Shown: one piece after another, positions 25,322 through 33,601 of the stretch | How positions within the stretch are numbered: the stretch's first letter is position 1 | How the letters are laid out: each line of letters opens with the position of its first letter | Assembly (NCBI RefSeq): GCF_005503555.1 | Contig: NZ_SCNG01000003.1 | Location: 434,001 to 498,000, forward strand | Reading direction: 5' to 3' | DNA: 64,000 bases | Source of the DNA: Rudaea sp. 3F27F6 | GTDB lineage: Bacteria > Pseudomonadota > Gammaproteobacteria > Xanthomonadales > Rhodanobacteraceae | Notes under the pieces: model-generated | Told to the model about the DNA's origin: nothing | The model's input: only the letters and a program-made list of their open reading frames with translations | The model's database searches: none | Translations under genes and position numbers: made by a program

Positions 25322-26234
25322 CGGCGGTGCCTTCGTCGCGCAGCGTGTCGAGAAAATCGAGCACCGCCTGCGCGAACGCATCGTTCGCATCGCCGGCGAC
25401 CATATGCGTAGCCTGGTCGACGCGCACGTGCTGCGCATGCGGAACGTGGCTGAGGAATTCGTCTATCGTCTTGGCGGAGACGATGTCGCTGCGCCCGCCG
25501 CTGATCAGCAGGATCGGCACGCGAATCCCGCTGGCCGCGATCAGCAGATCGTGCTGCAAGCGCTCGGTGTCGCGCGTGACGAAATCGAGCATGCGCGAAT
25601 CCCAGTGCCAGCGCAGGCGGCCGTCCTCGCCCTTGACGAGCAACTGGCGCAGGCTGGCTTCGGATTTGCGTTCGGTGCGATGCGGCAGGTAGCGCGCGAT
25701 TTCGTCGGCGGCTTCGTCGTAGGACGCGAAGCCGTCGGGATGCGCACGCATGAAAGTGAGGATGCGTTCGACGCCGGCGGGCTCCCAGCGCGGCGTGATG
25801 TCGACGAGCACGAGCGCGCGGAACAGCGGAGCGTTCAGCGCTTCGGCGGCGAGTCCGATCAGCCCACCCATCGAGGCACCGACCAGAACAGGGCTCGCGG
25901 CATGCGTGGCGCCCTCGCCCGCATAGCGCGCGAGGCGCACGAGGTCGTCGATGTACTGCTCGTAATCGTAGTCGCCGTGCGTGCGCCGGCTGCTGTCGCC
26001 GTGGCCGCGCGCATCGGCGGTTACGCCGTGCCAGCCGTAGCGCGCGAGCGTCGAGGCGGTTCCGTCCCAGGCGCGACGTGTCTGGCCGAAGCCGTGAGCG
26101 AAGACGATGGCGGGATCGCGCTCGTCGCCGAAATGCTCGATCGCTAGCTCGACGCCGTCGCGCGCAGTCAACTTTGTCGCGCGCTGCGGGACTGGCGCGG
26201 GCGAGGTGGGCAGCGTGGCGGCGGTTGTCACCAT
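25308..26234 (-). CDS. alpha/beta-fold hydrolase
   Basis: A 308-residue alpha/beta hydrolase. Visible features: oxyanion-hole segment VFAHGFGQTRRAW (45-57), nucleophile elbow VGASMGG with Ser121, acid near SGGRSD and the catalytic His in VDQATHMVAGD. The ATG at 26234 is chosen; upstream in-frame residues run through the TetR operator region and are unlikely to be translated. No signal peptide. It is the first gene of a minus-strand run leading to fadE and is divergent from a TetR gene. Esterase or lipase-like activity is likely but the substrate is not visible. Confidence 0.85.
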   Translation of the reverse strand: MVTTAATLPTSPAPVPQRATKLTARDGVELAIEHFGDERDPAIVFAHGFGQTRRAWDGTASTLARYGWHGVTADARGHGDSSRRTHGDYDYEQYIDDLVRLARYAGEGATHAASPVLVGASMGGLIGLAAEALNAPLFRALVLVDITPRWEPAGVERILTFMRAHPDGFASYDEAADEIARYLPHRTERKSEASLRQLLVKGEDGRLRWHWDSRMLDFVTRDTERLQHDLLIAASGIRVPILLISGGRSDIVSAKTIDEFLSHVPHAQHVRVDQATHMVAGDANDAFAQAVLDFLDTLRDEGTADARA

Positions 26235-26247
26235 ACGCAGCAGTATG
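26232..26247. promoter_or_regulatory. secondary operator candidate (CATAC-GCAGCA-GTATG)
   Basis: An inverted repeat with 5-base arms overlapping the start codon of the alpha/beta hydrolase. It agrees with the perfect palindrome at 26268-26285 at 11 of 16 aligned positions, suggesting a weaker second site for the divergent TetR protein. Confidence 0.4.
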
Positions 26248-26267
26248 TGGTCGGGTTTCGGAGTTGT

Positions 26268-26285
26268 CAATACGCTAGCGTATTG
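26268..26285. promoter_or_regulatory. perfect 18-base palindrome, probable TetR operator
   Basis: CAATACGCTAGCGTATTG is fully self-complementary and lies between the divergently transcribed hydrolase and TetR genes. Size, symmetry and position are those of a TetR-family operator. FadR-type TetR regulators of fatty-acid genes respond to acyl-CoA, which would suit the downstream fadE group. Confidence 0.7.
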
Positions 26286-26386
26286 TGAGAAAAAGAGCCA
26301 GAAAACAGTTGCTTGTAAACGTTTACCGCTGCAATGCAGCAAAAAAAACTCTTACGCGATCCGCCGGCAGTCGTTACCATGCCCGC

Positions 26387-26968
26387 ATGCTTCAAGCCGC
26401 CGCCGAGAAAGTCGAACGTTCGCGTCTGTCCGCTGCCGATTGGGAAGCCGGCGCGCTCGATCTGATCGCCGAACAGGGTGTGCCCGCCCTCGCGGTGGAA
26501 CCGCTGGCGCGCCGGCTCAACGTGACCAAGGGCAGTTTCTACTGGCATTTCGCCACGCGCGAAGCCTTGCTCAAGGCGGCGTTGCAGAACTGGGAGGCGC
26601 ACGACGGTGTCGCCTTCGACGAAGTGGCCGCGATCGCCGATCCGCGCGAGCGTCTGCGCGAACTGTTCCGCCGCACCGGCCGTGAGGCGCGCACCCACGT
26701 CGTCTATTCCGCCTTGCTGCGCGCGCTCGATCATCCGATTGTGCAGCCGGTGATGGAACGCGTCTCGCAGCGGCGCCTCGACTTCCTGCGCGAGGCCTAT
26801 CGCCAGGTCGGCATGTCGCACGCGAATGCGCTGCATCGTGCCCACCTGACCTACACGGCCTACGTGGGTTTCCTGCAATTGGTACTGCAACTGGGCCTGC
26901 CGAGGCTCGATCATGCCGAACTGGAAGAGTACGTCGAACATGTGATGTCGACCCTCATTCCCGAGTGA
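26387..26968 (+). CDS. TetR-family transcriptional regulator
   Basis: A 193-residue regulator. The N-terminal DNA-binding domain includes GALDLIAEQGVPALAVEPLA and the recognition helix region LARRLNVTKGSFYWHFATREALL, a near-consensus TetR helix-turn-helix. The C-terminal half is helical and ends in a dimerisation region. ATG 26387 precedes the domain at the usual distance. It is divergent from the alpha/beta hydrolase-SRPBCC-fadE genes with palindromes between, so it most likely represses that group and itself. The ligand is unknown; an acyl-CoA is plausible. Confidence 0.88.
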   Translation: MLQAAAEKVERSRLSAADWEAGALDLIAEQGVPALAVEPLARRLNVTKGSFYWHFATREALLKAALQNWEAHDGVAFDEVAAIADPRERLRELFRRTGREARTHVVYSALLRALDHPIVQPVMERVSQRRLDFLREAYRQVGMSHANALHRAHLTYTAYVGFLQLVLQLGLPRLDHAELEEYVEHVMSTLIPE

Positions 26969-27142
26969 TGGTTCAGTCCTTGCCTCGCGCGAGCGGCGGG
27001 GGCAGGGATTCCAAGGCGCGGCCGCCGATGACGAAGGCGCAATCCGGCGCCCGGCGCGACCTTCCCTTCGCGGGAAGAAAAGCTGAATAAATATACAAAT
27101 ACTATTTTTTACTTTTTGGCCTCTGGCCACGTTGGAGAACAA

Positions 27143-28936
27143 ATGAGCAAACTCGAAGCACTCGACCGCTGGGTCGGGGAAGTCGCGGCGTTGACGCAGC
27201 CCGACAAAATCCACTGGTGCGACGGCAGCGAGGCGGAAAACGCCACGCTGGTCGAACTGATGCAGCAGCGCGGCGATCTGATCGCGCTGAATCAGGACAC
27301 CCATCCCGGCTGTTATCTGCACCGCTCCGATCCGTCCGACGTCGCGCGCGTCGAGCACCTCACCTTCGTCTGCACCGATAACCGCGACGACGCGGGACCG
27401 AACAATCACTGGATGGCACCCGCGGAGGCGCATGCGAAAATCGATGCGCTGTTCGCCGGCTGCATGAAGGGCCGCACGCTCTACGTGATCCCGTATTGCA
27501 TGGGGCCGATCGATTCGCCGATTTCGCGCTGCGGCGTCGAGATCACCGATTCGCCCTACGTCGTCGCCAATATGCGCATCATGACGCGCATGGGCGCCGC
27601 GGCCTTGGCGCGCATCGAGAAGGAAGGTGCGTTCGTGAAGGGGCTGCATTCGACCGGCGAGCTCGATCCGGAGAAGCGTTTCATCATGCACTTCCCGGCT
27701 GAGCTGACGATTAAGTCGATCGGCTCCGGTTACGGCGGCAATGCGCTGCTCGGCAAGAAGTGCCACGCGCTGCGCATCGCCTCGGCGCAGGCGCGCAGCG
27801 AGGGCTGGCTGGCCGAACATATGCTGATCGTCGGCGTGGAGAATCCGAAGGGCGAGACACACTACATCGCCGCGGCGTTTCCGTCGGCCTGCGGCAAGAC
27901 CAATCTGGCCATGCTGATTCCGCCCGAGAGCTACCGCGAAGCCGGCTGGAAAGTGTGGACCGTCGGCGACGACATCTGCTGGATGAAACCCGGCGCCGAT
28001 GGCCGCCTCTGGGCGATCAATCCCGAGGCGGGCTTCTTCGGCGTTGCGCCCGGCACGAGCGCGGCGACCAATCCGAACGCGCTCGCGATGCTCGATCGCG
28101 ACACGATCTTCACCAACGTCGCCGTCGACGCGAACAATGATCCGTGGTGGGAAGGCCTGCCCGGCGTGCCGGCGAAAGACTGGCAGGGTCGCGAAGTGAC
28201 GATTGCGAACGGCAAGCCCGCGGGCGGCCAGGCGGCACATCCCAACTCGCGCTTCACGGTGTCGGCGAAGCAGTGCGCAAGCTACTCGGCGCACGCCGAA
28301 GACGCGCAGGGCGTGCCGATCTCGGCAATCGTGTTCGGCGGCCGCCGCGAGCATCTGCTGCCGCTCGTGTTCGAGGCGCGTGACTGGACCCACGGCGTGC
28401 TCGCCGGTGCGGCGATGGGCTCGGAAACCACGGCCGCAGCGACCGGCGCGGTCGGCGTGTTGCGCCGCGACTCGATGGCGATGAAGCCGTTCTGCGGCTA
28501 TAACTTCGCCGACTACTTCAGTCACTGGCTTTCGTTCGACCGGCCCGGCGCCAAGTTACCGAAGATTTTCCACGTCAACTGGTTCCGTAAAGGCGACGAC
28601 GGCAAGTTCCTCTGGCCGGGCTTCGGCGACAATATGCGCGTACTCGAATGGATCCTCGGCCGCTGCGCCGGCAGTGAGGACGCGCTGGAAACGCCGATCG
28701 GCAATCTGCCGCACGCGGAAGACCTCAACCTCGCCGGGCTCGATCTGTCGCGCGCCAAGCTCGACGAGCTGCTCGACGTCGATTTCGACAGTTGGCAGGC
28801 CGAATACGAGAACATCGGCGAATATCTCGCCTCGTTTGGCGCGCGCATGCCGGCCGCGCTGCTGCGCGAGCATCGGCGCATCAGTGCAGTGCTTGCCGCC
28901 GCGCAGACCGAGACGCAGGCGGTGGGTACGCCGTAG
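27143..28936 (+). CDS. pckG: phosphoenolpyruvate carboxykinase (GTP)
   Basis: A 597-residue GTP-dependent PEPCK that converts oxaloacetate and GTP to PEP, GDP and CO2 in gluconeogenesis. The P-loop-like kinase motif FPSACGKTN lies at about 246-254, the metal-binding/substrate region CGVEITDSPYVV near 130 and the guanine-binding region around GFGDNMRVLEW near 500; the length matches GTP-type rather than ATP-type enzymes. ATG 27143 has TTGGAG seven bases upstream. An AT-rich stretch at about 27086-27116 in an otherwise GC-rich gap looks like its promoter. Growth on fatty acids through the neighbouring fadE would require this enzyme. Confidence 0.96.
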   Translation: MSKLEALDRWVGEVAALTQPDKIHWCDGSEAENATLVELMQQRGDLIALNQDTHPGCYLHRSDPSDVARVEHLTFVCTDNRDDAGPNNHWMAPAEAHAKIDALFAGCMKGRTLYVIPYCMGPIDSPISRCGVEITDSPYVVANMRIMTRMGAAALARIEKEGAFVKGLHSTGELDPEKRFIMHFPAELTIKSIGSGYGGNALLGKKCHALRIASAQARSEGWLAEHMLIVGVENPKGETHYIAAAFPSACGKTNLAMLIPPESYREAGWKVWTVGDDICWMKPGADGRLWAINPEAGFFGVAPGTSAATNPNALAMLDRDTIFTNVAVDANNDPWWEGLPGVPAKDWQGREVTIANGKPAGGQAAHPNSRFTVSAKQCASYSAHAEDAQGVPISAIVFGGRREHLLPLVFEARDWTHGVLAGAAMGSETTAAATGAVGVLRRDSMAMKPFCGYNFADYFSHWLSFDRPGAKLPKIFHVNWFRKGDDGKFLWPGFGDNMRVLEWILGRCAGSEDALETPIGNLPHAEDLNLAGLDLSRAKLDELLDVDFDSWQAEYENIGEYLASFGARMPAALLREHRRISAVLAAAQTETQAVGTP

Positions 28937-29302
28937 CGCGGTTTGGCTTCGAGTGACTGCTCCCGCACAAAGGCGGGAACACGCTTCGAGCGTTCGTTTC
29001 GCGGTGGACCTTGATTCGCCGGTTTTCCGCTCGCATTTTTGCGAGCGGATGTTTTCTTCTTCACGCCATAAAGCCATCCGAAGCCTCGGGAACGGACGTC
29101 TTGCCCGCACGGCAAGGCGGCCCATCTGCGCTTGGCCGCGATCTGTGGGCAATCAAATGCCGGACACGATGGACAGGATTTCGATCCGCCCATCTGCCGC
29201 GAAGGCGAAACCGTCGACGGGCCAGCTTTTTTGCTGTCCGGACATAAACCATACTTGTACCCCGCGCATCCAATCTTACAAATGGACGGCGCCGTCTTGA
29301 GC
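28937..29302. other. 366-base intergenic region between pckG and the sigma factor gene
   Basis: No convincing gene is present. It contains the pckG terminator hairpin at 29027-29059 and presumably the promoter of the sigma-factor operon in the more AT-rich last 80 bases. Confidence 0.5.
29027..29059 (+). terminator. intrinsic terminator downstream of pckG
   Basis: CCGCTCGCA and TGCGAGCGG form a perfect 9-bp stem with a TTTT loop, followed by ATGTTTTCTTCTT. It lies 90 bases past the pckG stop. Confidence 0.65.
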
Positions 29303-29872
29303 ATGAAGGTAATACCCTTGAAATCCGGTGTGCAGGATCAACCGGATCGCAGCGACGATCACGCACTTGTGCGCGCTTCGCTCGCCGGCGATACGCGTGC
29401 ATTCGAACGACTGTACCGTGCCCATGTGGGCCGTGTGCACGGGGCGATCCTGCGCCTTGTCGGCATGGACCGTGCGCGTGCCGAGGAGTTGACCCAGGAG
29501 GCGTTTATCCAGGCCTGGCGCAAGCTGTCGAGTTTCCGCTTCGACGCGGCATTTTCGACCTGGTTGTACCGCCTCGGCGTGAATACCGCGTTGATGGATC
29601 TGCGCGGCAAGCGCGACGAAGTGAATGCGGACGATGCGACATTGGAATTGGCGGCAGGCGGCGAAGTGCCGTTCTGCGCCGGCGAGCGCGGCGATCTGGA
29701 GCGCGCCGTGTCGAAGCTGCCGCCGCGTGCGCGCGCCGTGCTCGTGCTGCACGACGTGGAAGGCTGGAAGCATGAGGAAATCGCCGCCGAGCTCGGCATG
29801 GCGGTGGGATCGTCGAAGGCGCAGTTGCATCGCGCCCGAGGCTTGTTGCGGACTACACTTGAAGCGGCTTGA
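29303..29872 (+). CDS. ECF-type RNA polymerase sigma factor
   Basis: A 189-residue (from ATG 29303; ATG 29282 is an alternative) sigma-70 family factor. Region 2 reads FERLYRAHVGRVHGAILRLV ... EELTQEAFIQAWRKLSSFRF with the usual FSTWLYRLGVNTALMDLR, and region 4 contains LPPRARAVLVLHDVEGWKHEEIAAELGMAVGSSKAQLHRAR. No strong Shine-Dalgarno is seen at either start. It heads a three-gene operon with a membrane protein likely to be its anti-sigma factor and a DUF4097 exported protein. Confidence 0.9.
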   Translation: MKVIPLKSGVQDQPDRSDDHALVRASLAGDTRAFERLYRAHVGRVHGAILRLVGMDRARAEELTQEAFIQAWRKLSSFRFDAAFSTWLYRLGVNTALMDLRGKRDEVNADDATLELAAGGEVPFCAGERGDLERAVSKLPPRARAVLVLHDVEGWKHEEIAAELGMAVGSSKAQLHRARGLLRTTLEAA

Positions 29873-29911
29873 GTTTGGGCCCGTGCCGTGAAACGGGCAG
29901 CGAGGTGAAAG

Positions 29912-30406
29912 ATGGACAATGAATTCCAGTGGCGTAACCAGATGCGCAAGCTCAACGAAGCCGTCGAGCCCGCGCGCGACCTGTGGCCCGACATCGCCTC
30001 GCGCCTCGCCCAACCCGTGGCTGCGCCACGGCGACGCGAATGGCGGCGGCCTGTATTCGCCGTGGCGGCGAGTCTCCTCGTCGCGGTCGGCGCAGGACTC
30101 ACGGCCTATCGGCTGAACCGCCCGGCGCTGGTGCCGGTGCAGGAGTACGTCGCCACCACCAAGCCTGTCACGACGCCGGGGAATGATGCGGGCGCGGATG
30201 CCGAAACTTCCGCCCTGACCCCGCTCGACTGGGCCGTGCCGGCCGATCCGAAGCTCGCCGCCGCGGCGCAGGATCTCGACAAGGCCAGCGCCGATCTGCA
30301 GGCGGCGCTCGAAGCGCGCCCGGATGCGGTGTTCCTGGTCAGCATGCTCAACCGCACCAACGCGCAGCGCATGCGTCTGATGCGTCAGTCGGGGATCTCG
30401 GGATGA
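29912..30406 (+). CDS. single-pass membrane protein, putative anti-sigma factor
   Basis: A 164-residue protein with a hydrophilic N-terminal section (1-45, including DLWPDIASRLAQ, a motif typical of short anti-sigma cytoplasmic segments), one transmembrane helix (about 48-66) and a periplasmic region with an alanine-rich helical C-terminus. No zinc-finger HxxxCxxC is present. Placed directly after a sigma gene with a GAGGTG ribosome-binding site, it most likely restrains that factor. The call rests on context and topology rather than a recognised domain. ATGA at its end overlaps a possible upstream start of the next frame. Confidence 0.7.
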   Translation: MDNEFQWRNQMRKLNEAVEPARDLWPDIASRLAQPVAAPRRREWRRPVFAVAASLLVAVGAGLTAYRLNRPALVPVQEYVATTKPVTTPGNDAGADAETSALTPLDWAVPADPKLAAAAQDLDKASADLQAALEARPDAVFLVSMLNRTNAQRMRLMRQSGISG

Positions 30407-30441
30407 GCAGTCGGCAGTCGGTCATGTGTACAGGAGGGATG

Positions 30442-31410
30442 ATGAAAACGGCAAAAGCACATGCGGTTCCGATCGGCACGCTGTTCGCTCTGGCGCTTTG
30501 CGCGGCGACGGCGCCGGCGCTGGCATCGGAGAAAAGCAGGACCGAGACCTCGATCGAGGCGGGCAGTAGCGCCAAGGCGCTCGACAGCACCTACAAGCTC
30601 GCCGCCGACGGTGCGATCGATGTGAGCAATGTGCGCGGCAGCGTCACGATCACCGGCGGCAGCGAGGACGGGGTCAAGCTCAGCGGCAGCCTCGGTGCGG
30701 GCTCCAAGCTCATGGTCGAAGGCAGCGGACGGCGCCTGGAAATGCGCGTCGAGACGGAAAGATCCGGCAGTTGGTCCGGCAACGGACCGAGAAGCGATAC
30801 CGACCTCGTTCTCAACGTGCCGCACGGCATTTCGATCAAGCTCGACGTGGTCAGCGCCAGCAGCAAGGTTTCAAATGTCGACGGCAGGTCGATCGAAGTC
30901 GACAACGTCAGCGGCAACGTGCGCGTCGAAGCGGCCGCGCGCAACATCGAGATCGACAGCGTGAGCGGCGACGTGGTCCTGCAGGTGACGCGCGCCGGTG
31001 TGTCCGAGCGTACGCATCTGCAGACCGTCAGCGGCAACATCCGCGCGAACGGGGCCGATGGGCGCGTCAAGCTCGAGACCGTATCGGGCACGCTGACCTT
31101 CGTCTCGCCGTCGGTCGCCGAACTGAGCACCGAGTCGGTGTCGGGCAATATCGAAGCGACGACCAAGCCGGCGAAGGGCGGGCGCGTGCGCGCCGAGACG
31201 ATGAGCGGCAACTTGCGCCTGCGCCTCGGCGCGGATCTCGCCGCGCGCATTCATGCAGAGACTTTCAGCGGCACGCTGAAAACCGATTTCGGCAAAGTGG
31301 TCCGCGCCGAACACGGCCCCGGCAGCAGCCTCGACGTCGACACCGGCGGCGACGGCACGCGCATCGACGCGCAGTCTTTCAGCGGCAACGTCGAACTGCG
31401 CAAGCAGTAA
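30442..31410 (+). CDS. exported DUF4097 beta-strand-repeat protein
   Basis: A 322-residue protein with a signal peptide (about 1-28) followed by repeated short beta-strand units containing VSGN/VSGD/VSGT motifs (such as IEVDNVSGNVRVE, IEIDSVSGDVVLQ, KLETVSGTLTF), the right-handed beta-helix-like pattern of DUF4097. The start ATG 30442 is supported by AGGAGGG four to five bases upstream; frames from 30403 lack such support. DUF4097 proteins often sit next to ECF sigma/anti-sigma pairs, as here, but their function is not known. Confidence 0.85.
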   Translation: MKTAKAHAVPIGTLFALALCAATAPALASEKSRTETSIEAGSSAKALDSTYKLAADGAIDVSNVRGSVTITGGSEDGVKLSGSLGAGSKLMVEGSGRRLEMRVETERSGSWSGNGPRSDTDLVLNVPHGISIKLDVVSASSKVSNVDGRSIEVDNVSGNVRVEAAARNIEIDSVSGDVVLQVTRAGVSERTHLQTVSGNIRANGADGRVKLETVSGTLTFVSPSVAELSTESVSGNIEATTKPAKGGRVRAETMSGNLRLRLGADLAARIHAETFSGTLKTDFGKVVRAEHGPGSSLDVDTGGDGTRIDAQSFSGNVELRKQ

Positions 31411-31418
31411 GCGCGATC

Positions 31419-32744
31419 TCAGGGCGCAAACAGCGTCGTGAGTTCGGGCAGATACGGCGCATAGCGGCGCCAGCGTTCCACCGCATGCGCATACACCGGC
31501 TGGCGCACCTGCCAGACGCTCGCGGTGGTGACGACTTGCGGTTTTTTCTCGGCGTCTCCGCTTTCGGCAACGTCGGGTAAGCCGAGGAAAGCGGCGAGCC
31601 GCTGTTTCTGCCGCGCCGGATGGGCGACGAAATCCTCGTAGTCGACTTCGATCGTCGCCAGCGTCAGGCGCGAACGCCAATGCGTCATCAACGCGGCGCA
31701 ATCGTTTTGCACCGTGGCGATCGTGCGGAAATCGTAGGCGAAGCCGAGGTCGGCATGAGCGAAATGCTGCATCCAGATCGACAGCGCGGTATCGCGCGCG
31801 CCGCGCCGGCAATAGACGATCTTCGCGTTCGGGAAGCACGCGGCGATGAAGTCGAGATGGCGGAAGTTGAGCGGGTTTTTGTCGAGATAGAAGCGCGCAG
31901 GAGCATCGTCGCGCCGCATCTGCGCGCGGATCACCGCCGTGATCGCGACGAGCGCGCGGCGATCGTGCAGGCGGCCTTGCTCGTGCAGCAGCGCGTGCAG
32001 CGCCGGAATCCAGTCGAGCTCGCCGCGGTCGCGCACTTCGGCATGGCGGCCGAGTGCGGTGGCAACTAAGGTCGTGCCGCTGCGAGGCAGGCCGACGACG
32101 AAGATCGGCGCGAAATGGTCGTCGGCCTCGAGCGCCGGCAGCGGTGCGGTGCGCAGGCGCGCTTCGACAGCATCCTGCCAATCGCGGATGCGCCAAGTCG
32201 ACGACTCGCGCGCCGCCGCATTCGCCTCGGTAAGCACGCGTGCCGCCTGGGCGGCGTCGCCGAGATCGTCGAGTGCCTTGCCGAGCGCGAATCCGACACA
32301 GGTGCGCGTCAGGGTGTCCAGAGTCGCGCTCGCCCAGCCCTGCCGGAAGCGTTGCAGATCGGGGTCGTCGCTCTGCGTGTAGCGTTTACAGTGGGCGAGG
32401 CGCAGCCAGGACGGCCCCTGCGCGGGATCGAGATCGATCGCTGCACGCAAGGCGGCGGCGGCCTCTTCGAATTCGCCGAGCGCGAGCGCGAGTTCGCCCG
32501 CGTAGGCGGCGAAGCGCGCATCTGCGGGCCATTGCAGGTGGGTGCTGCGCGCGATCGGCAGTGCGCGATCGTAGGCGCCGCATTCCTTGAGAAATCCGAG
32601 TGCGGCGAGCGCGATAGTGCGGTCGGGCGGTGCGCTTTCGCACAAGGAAGCGACGGCTGCGGTCGCGGCTTCGATGCGTCCGTCCTCGCGCAGTCGATTC
32701 GCCGCGGCCCAGGCGGCTTCGCGATTCGCAGGCGTCGCCGACAT
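31419..32744 (-). CDS. TPR-repeat sulfotransferase
   Basis: A 441-residue protein: N-terminal TPR-like helical repeats (about 5-185), then a PAPS-dependent sulfotransferase domain. The 5'-phosphosulfate loop is PIFVVGLPRSGTTLVATALG, and the 3'-phosphate binding segment is VYCRRGARDTALSIWMQHF after YLDKNPLNFRHL. The C-terminus carries TASVWQVRQPVYAHAVERWR, almost the same as in the protein at 41325-42785, so the two are close paralogs. It is the last gene of the minus-strand sulfotransferase operon, starting 8 bases after the previous stop. The acceptor is unknown; tyrosine, carbohydrate and lipid sulfation are all possible. Confidence 0.88.
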   Translation of the reverse strand: MSATPANREAAWAAANRLREDGRIEAATAAVASLCESAPPDRTIALAALGFLKECGAYDRALPIARSTHLQWPADARFAAYAGELALALGEFEEAAAALRAAIDLDPAQGPSWLRLAHCKRYTQSDDPDLQRFRQGWASATLDTLTRTCVGFALGKALDDLGDAAQAARVLTEANAAARESSTWRIRDWQDAVEARLRTAPLPALEADDHFAPIFVVGLPRSGTTLVATALGRHAEVRDRGELDWIPALHALLHEQGRLHDRRALVAITAVIRAQMRRDDAPARFYLDKNPLNFRHLDFIAACFPNAKIVYCRRGARDTALSIWMQHFAHADLGFAYDFRTIATVQNDCAALMTHWRSRLTLATIEVDYEDFVAHPARQKQRLAAFLGLPDVAESGDAEKKPQVVTTASVWQVRQPVYAHAVERWRRYAPYLPELTTLFAP

Positions 32745-32752
32745 CGAAGCGC

Positions 32753-33589
32753 TCAGAAGCCGCCGGGCACGTAGCCGAAGCGCTGCATTTGTTCGCGGTT
32801 CGCCTCGACGATACGGGCGACCTGTTCGCGGCTGAGTTTCTCGCGCCATTGATTGCTGCGCCCGGCGCGGAAGAAGCGCTTGCCCTTGATCGGCACCTCG
32901 ACGAAACCGTCGCGCTTTTCCATCTCCGCCAATGCGCGGAAGTCCGAATGTCGGATCGCGCGCTCGATACGCGTGCGGTCGGCATCGAGGCCGAGCAGAC
33001 GCGCGACCTTGCCGAACCATTTCGCCGGCTTTTCGAGCAGATCCTCGTAGCGCAGGATAAGGATGCGCTCGCTCTCCATATCGGCCCAATTTTTCGTGTG
33101 CTGCGACCAAGAGCCGAGATATTCGGTGACGAAGAGGTCGCTGTTTTCGGTCGCCGAGTTTTCGTTGTTGAGATACTCGATCGCTGCATCGAGATCGATG
33201 CCGAAGTGATGCGACATGCTGATCGCGACGTCGAGCGGATTGCGCACGACGTAGATCGCGCCCGCGCTGACCGCGGGCGTGAGGAGCGGTACGCCGTCCA
33301 TCACGCCGGCGCTGCTATGCGTCTTGACGAAGACGGTCTTCGGCGCAGCGGCGGCGATCGCCGCATGCACCCGCGGACGCAGCGCGCAGAGTTCGGCGAA
33401 ATCGAGCTCGGTGCTCGGCCGCCCGGCGATGCGTGTATACAATTCGGGATCGGCCTCGAGCCTGCCGTAGTTCGGCAGTTCGGCCAGCGGCACCGGCGCG
33501 GGGCGGTTCGCGATCAGGTTCGCGAGAAACGCGCGCAGCCAGGTATTGCCGGATTTCGGATAGGAAGCGAGCCAGACGATATTCCCCAT
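32753..33589 (-). CDS. stand-alone sulfotransferase domain protein
   Basis: A 278-residue sulfotransferase without TPR repeats. The PAPS 5' loop is YPKSGNTWLRAFLANL near the N-terminus (10-25), the conserved VFVKTHSS segment follows, and the 3'-phosphate loop is YVVRNPLDVAISMSHH. The C-terminal KRFFRAGRSNQWREKLS corresponds to the PAPS-binding GxxGxW region of classical (Sulfotransfer_1) enzymes. This is a different subfamily from the three TPR-sulfotransferases around it. It is coupled within 12 bases to the upstream gene and 8 bases to the downstream gene. Confidence 0.9.
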   Translation of the reverse strand: MGNIVWLASYPKSGNTWLRAFLANLIANRPAPVPLAELPNYGRLEADPELYTRIAGRPSTELDFAELCALRPRVHAAIAAAAPKTVFVKTHSSAGVMDGVPLLTPAVSAGAIYVVRNPLDVAISMSHHFGIDLDAAIEYLNNENSATENSDLFVTEYLGSWSQHTKNWADMESERILILRYEDLLEKPAKWFGKVARLLGLDADRTRIERAIRHSDFRALAEMEKRDGFVEVPIKGKRFFRAGRSNQWREKLSREQVARIVEANREQMQRFGYVPGGF

Positions 33590-33601
33590 TACGCGATCGT
33601 A

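Noticed and set aside
26267-28525. 752-codon minus-strand frame over pckG and tetR
   Set aside because: Antisense shadow of two confident genes, spanning their intergenic region as well.
28960-28990. short hairpin TCCCGC/GCGGGA after pckG considered as its terminator
   Set aside because: Only 6 bp with no T-tract; the 29027-29059 hairpin is a much better candidate.
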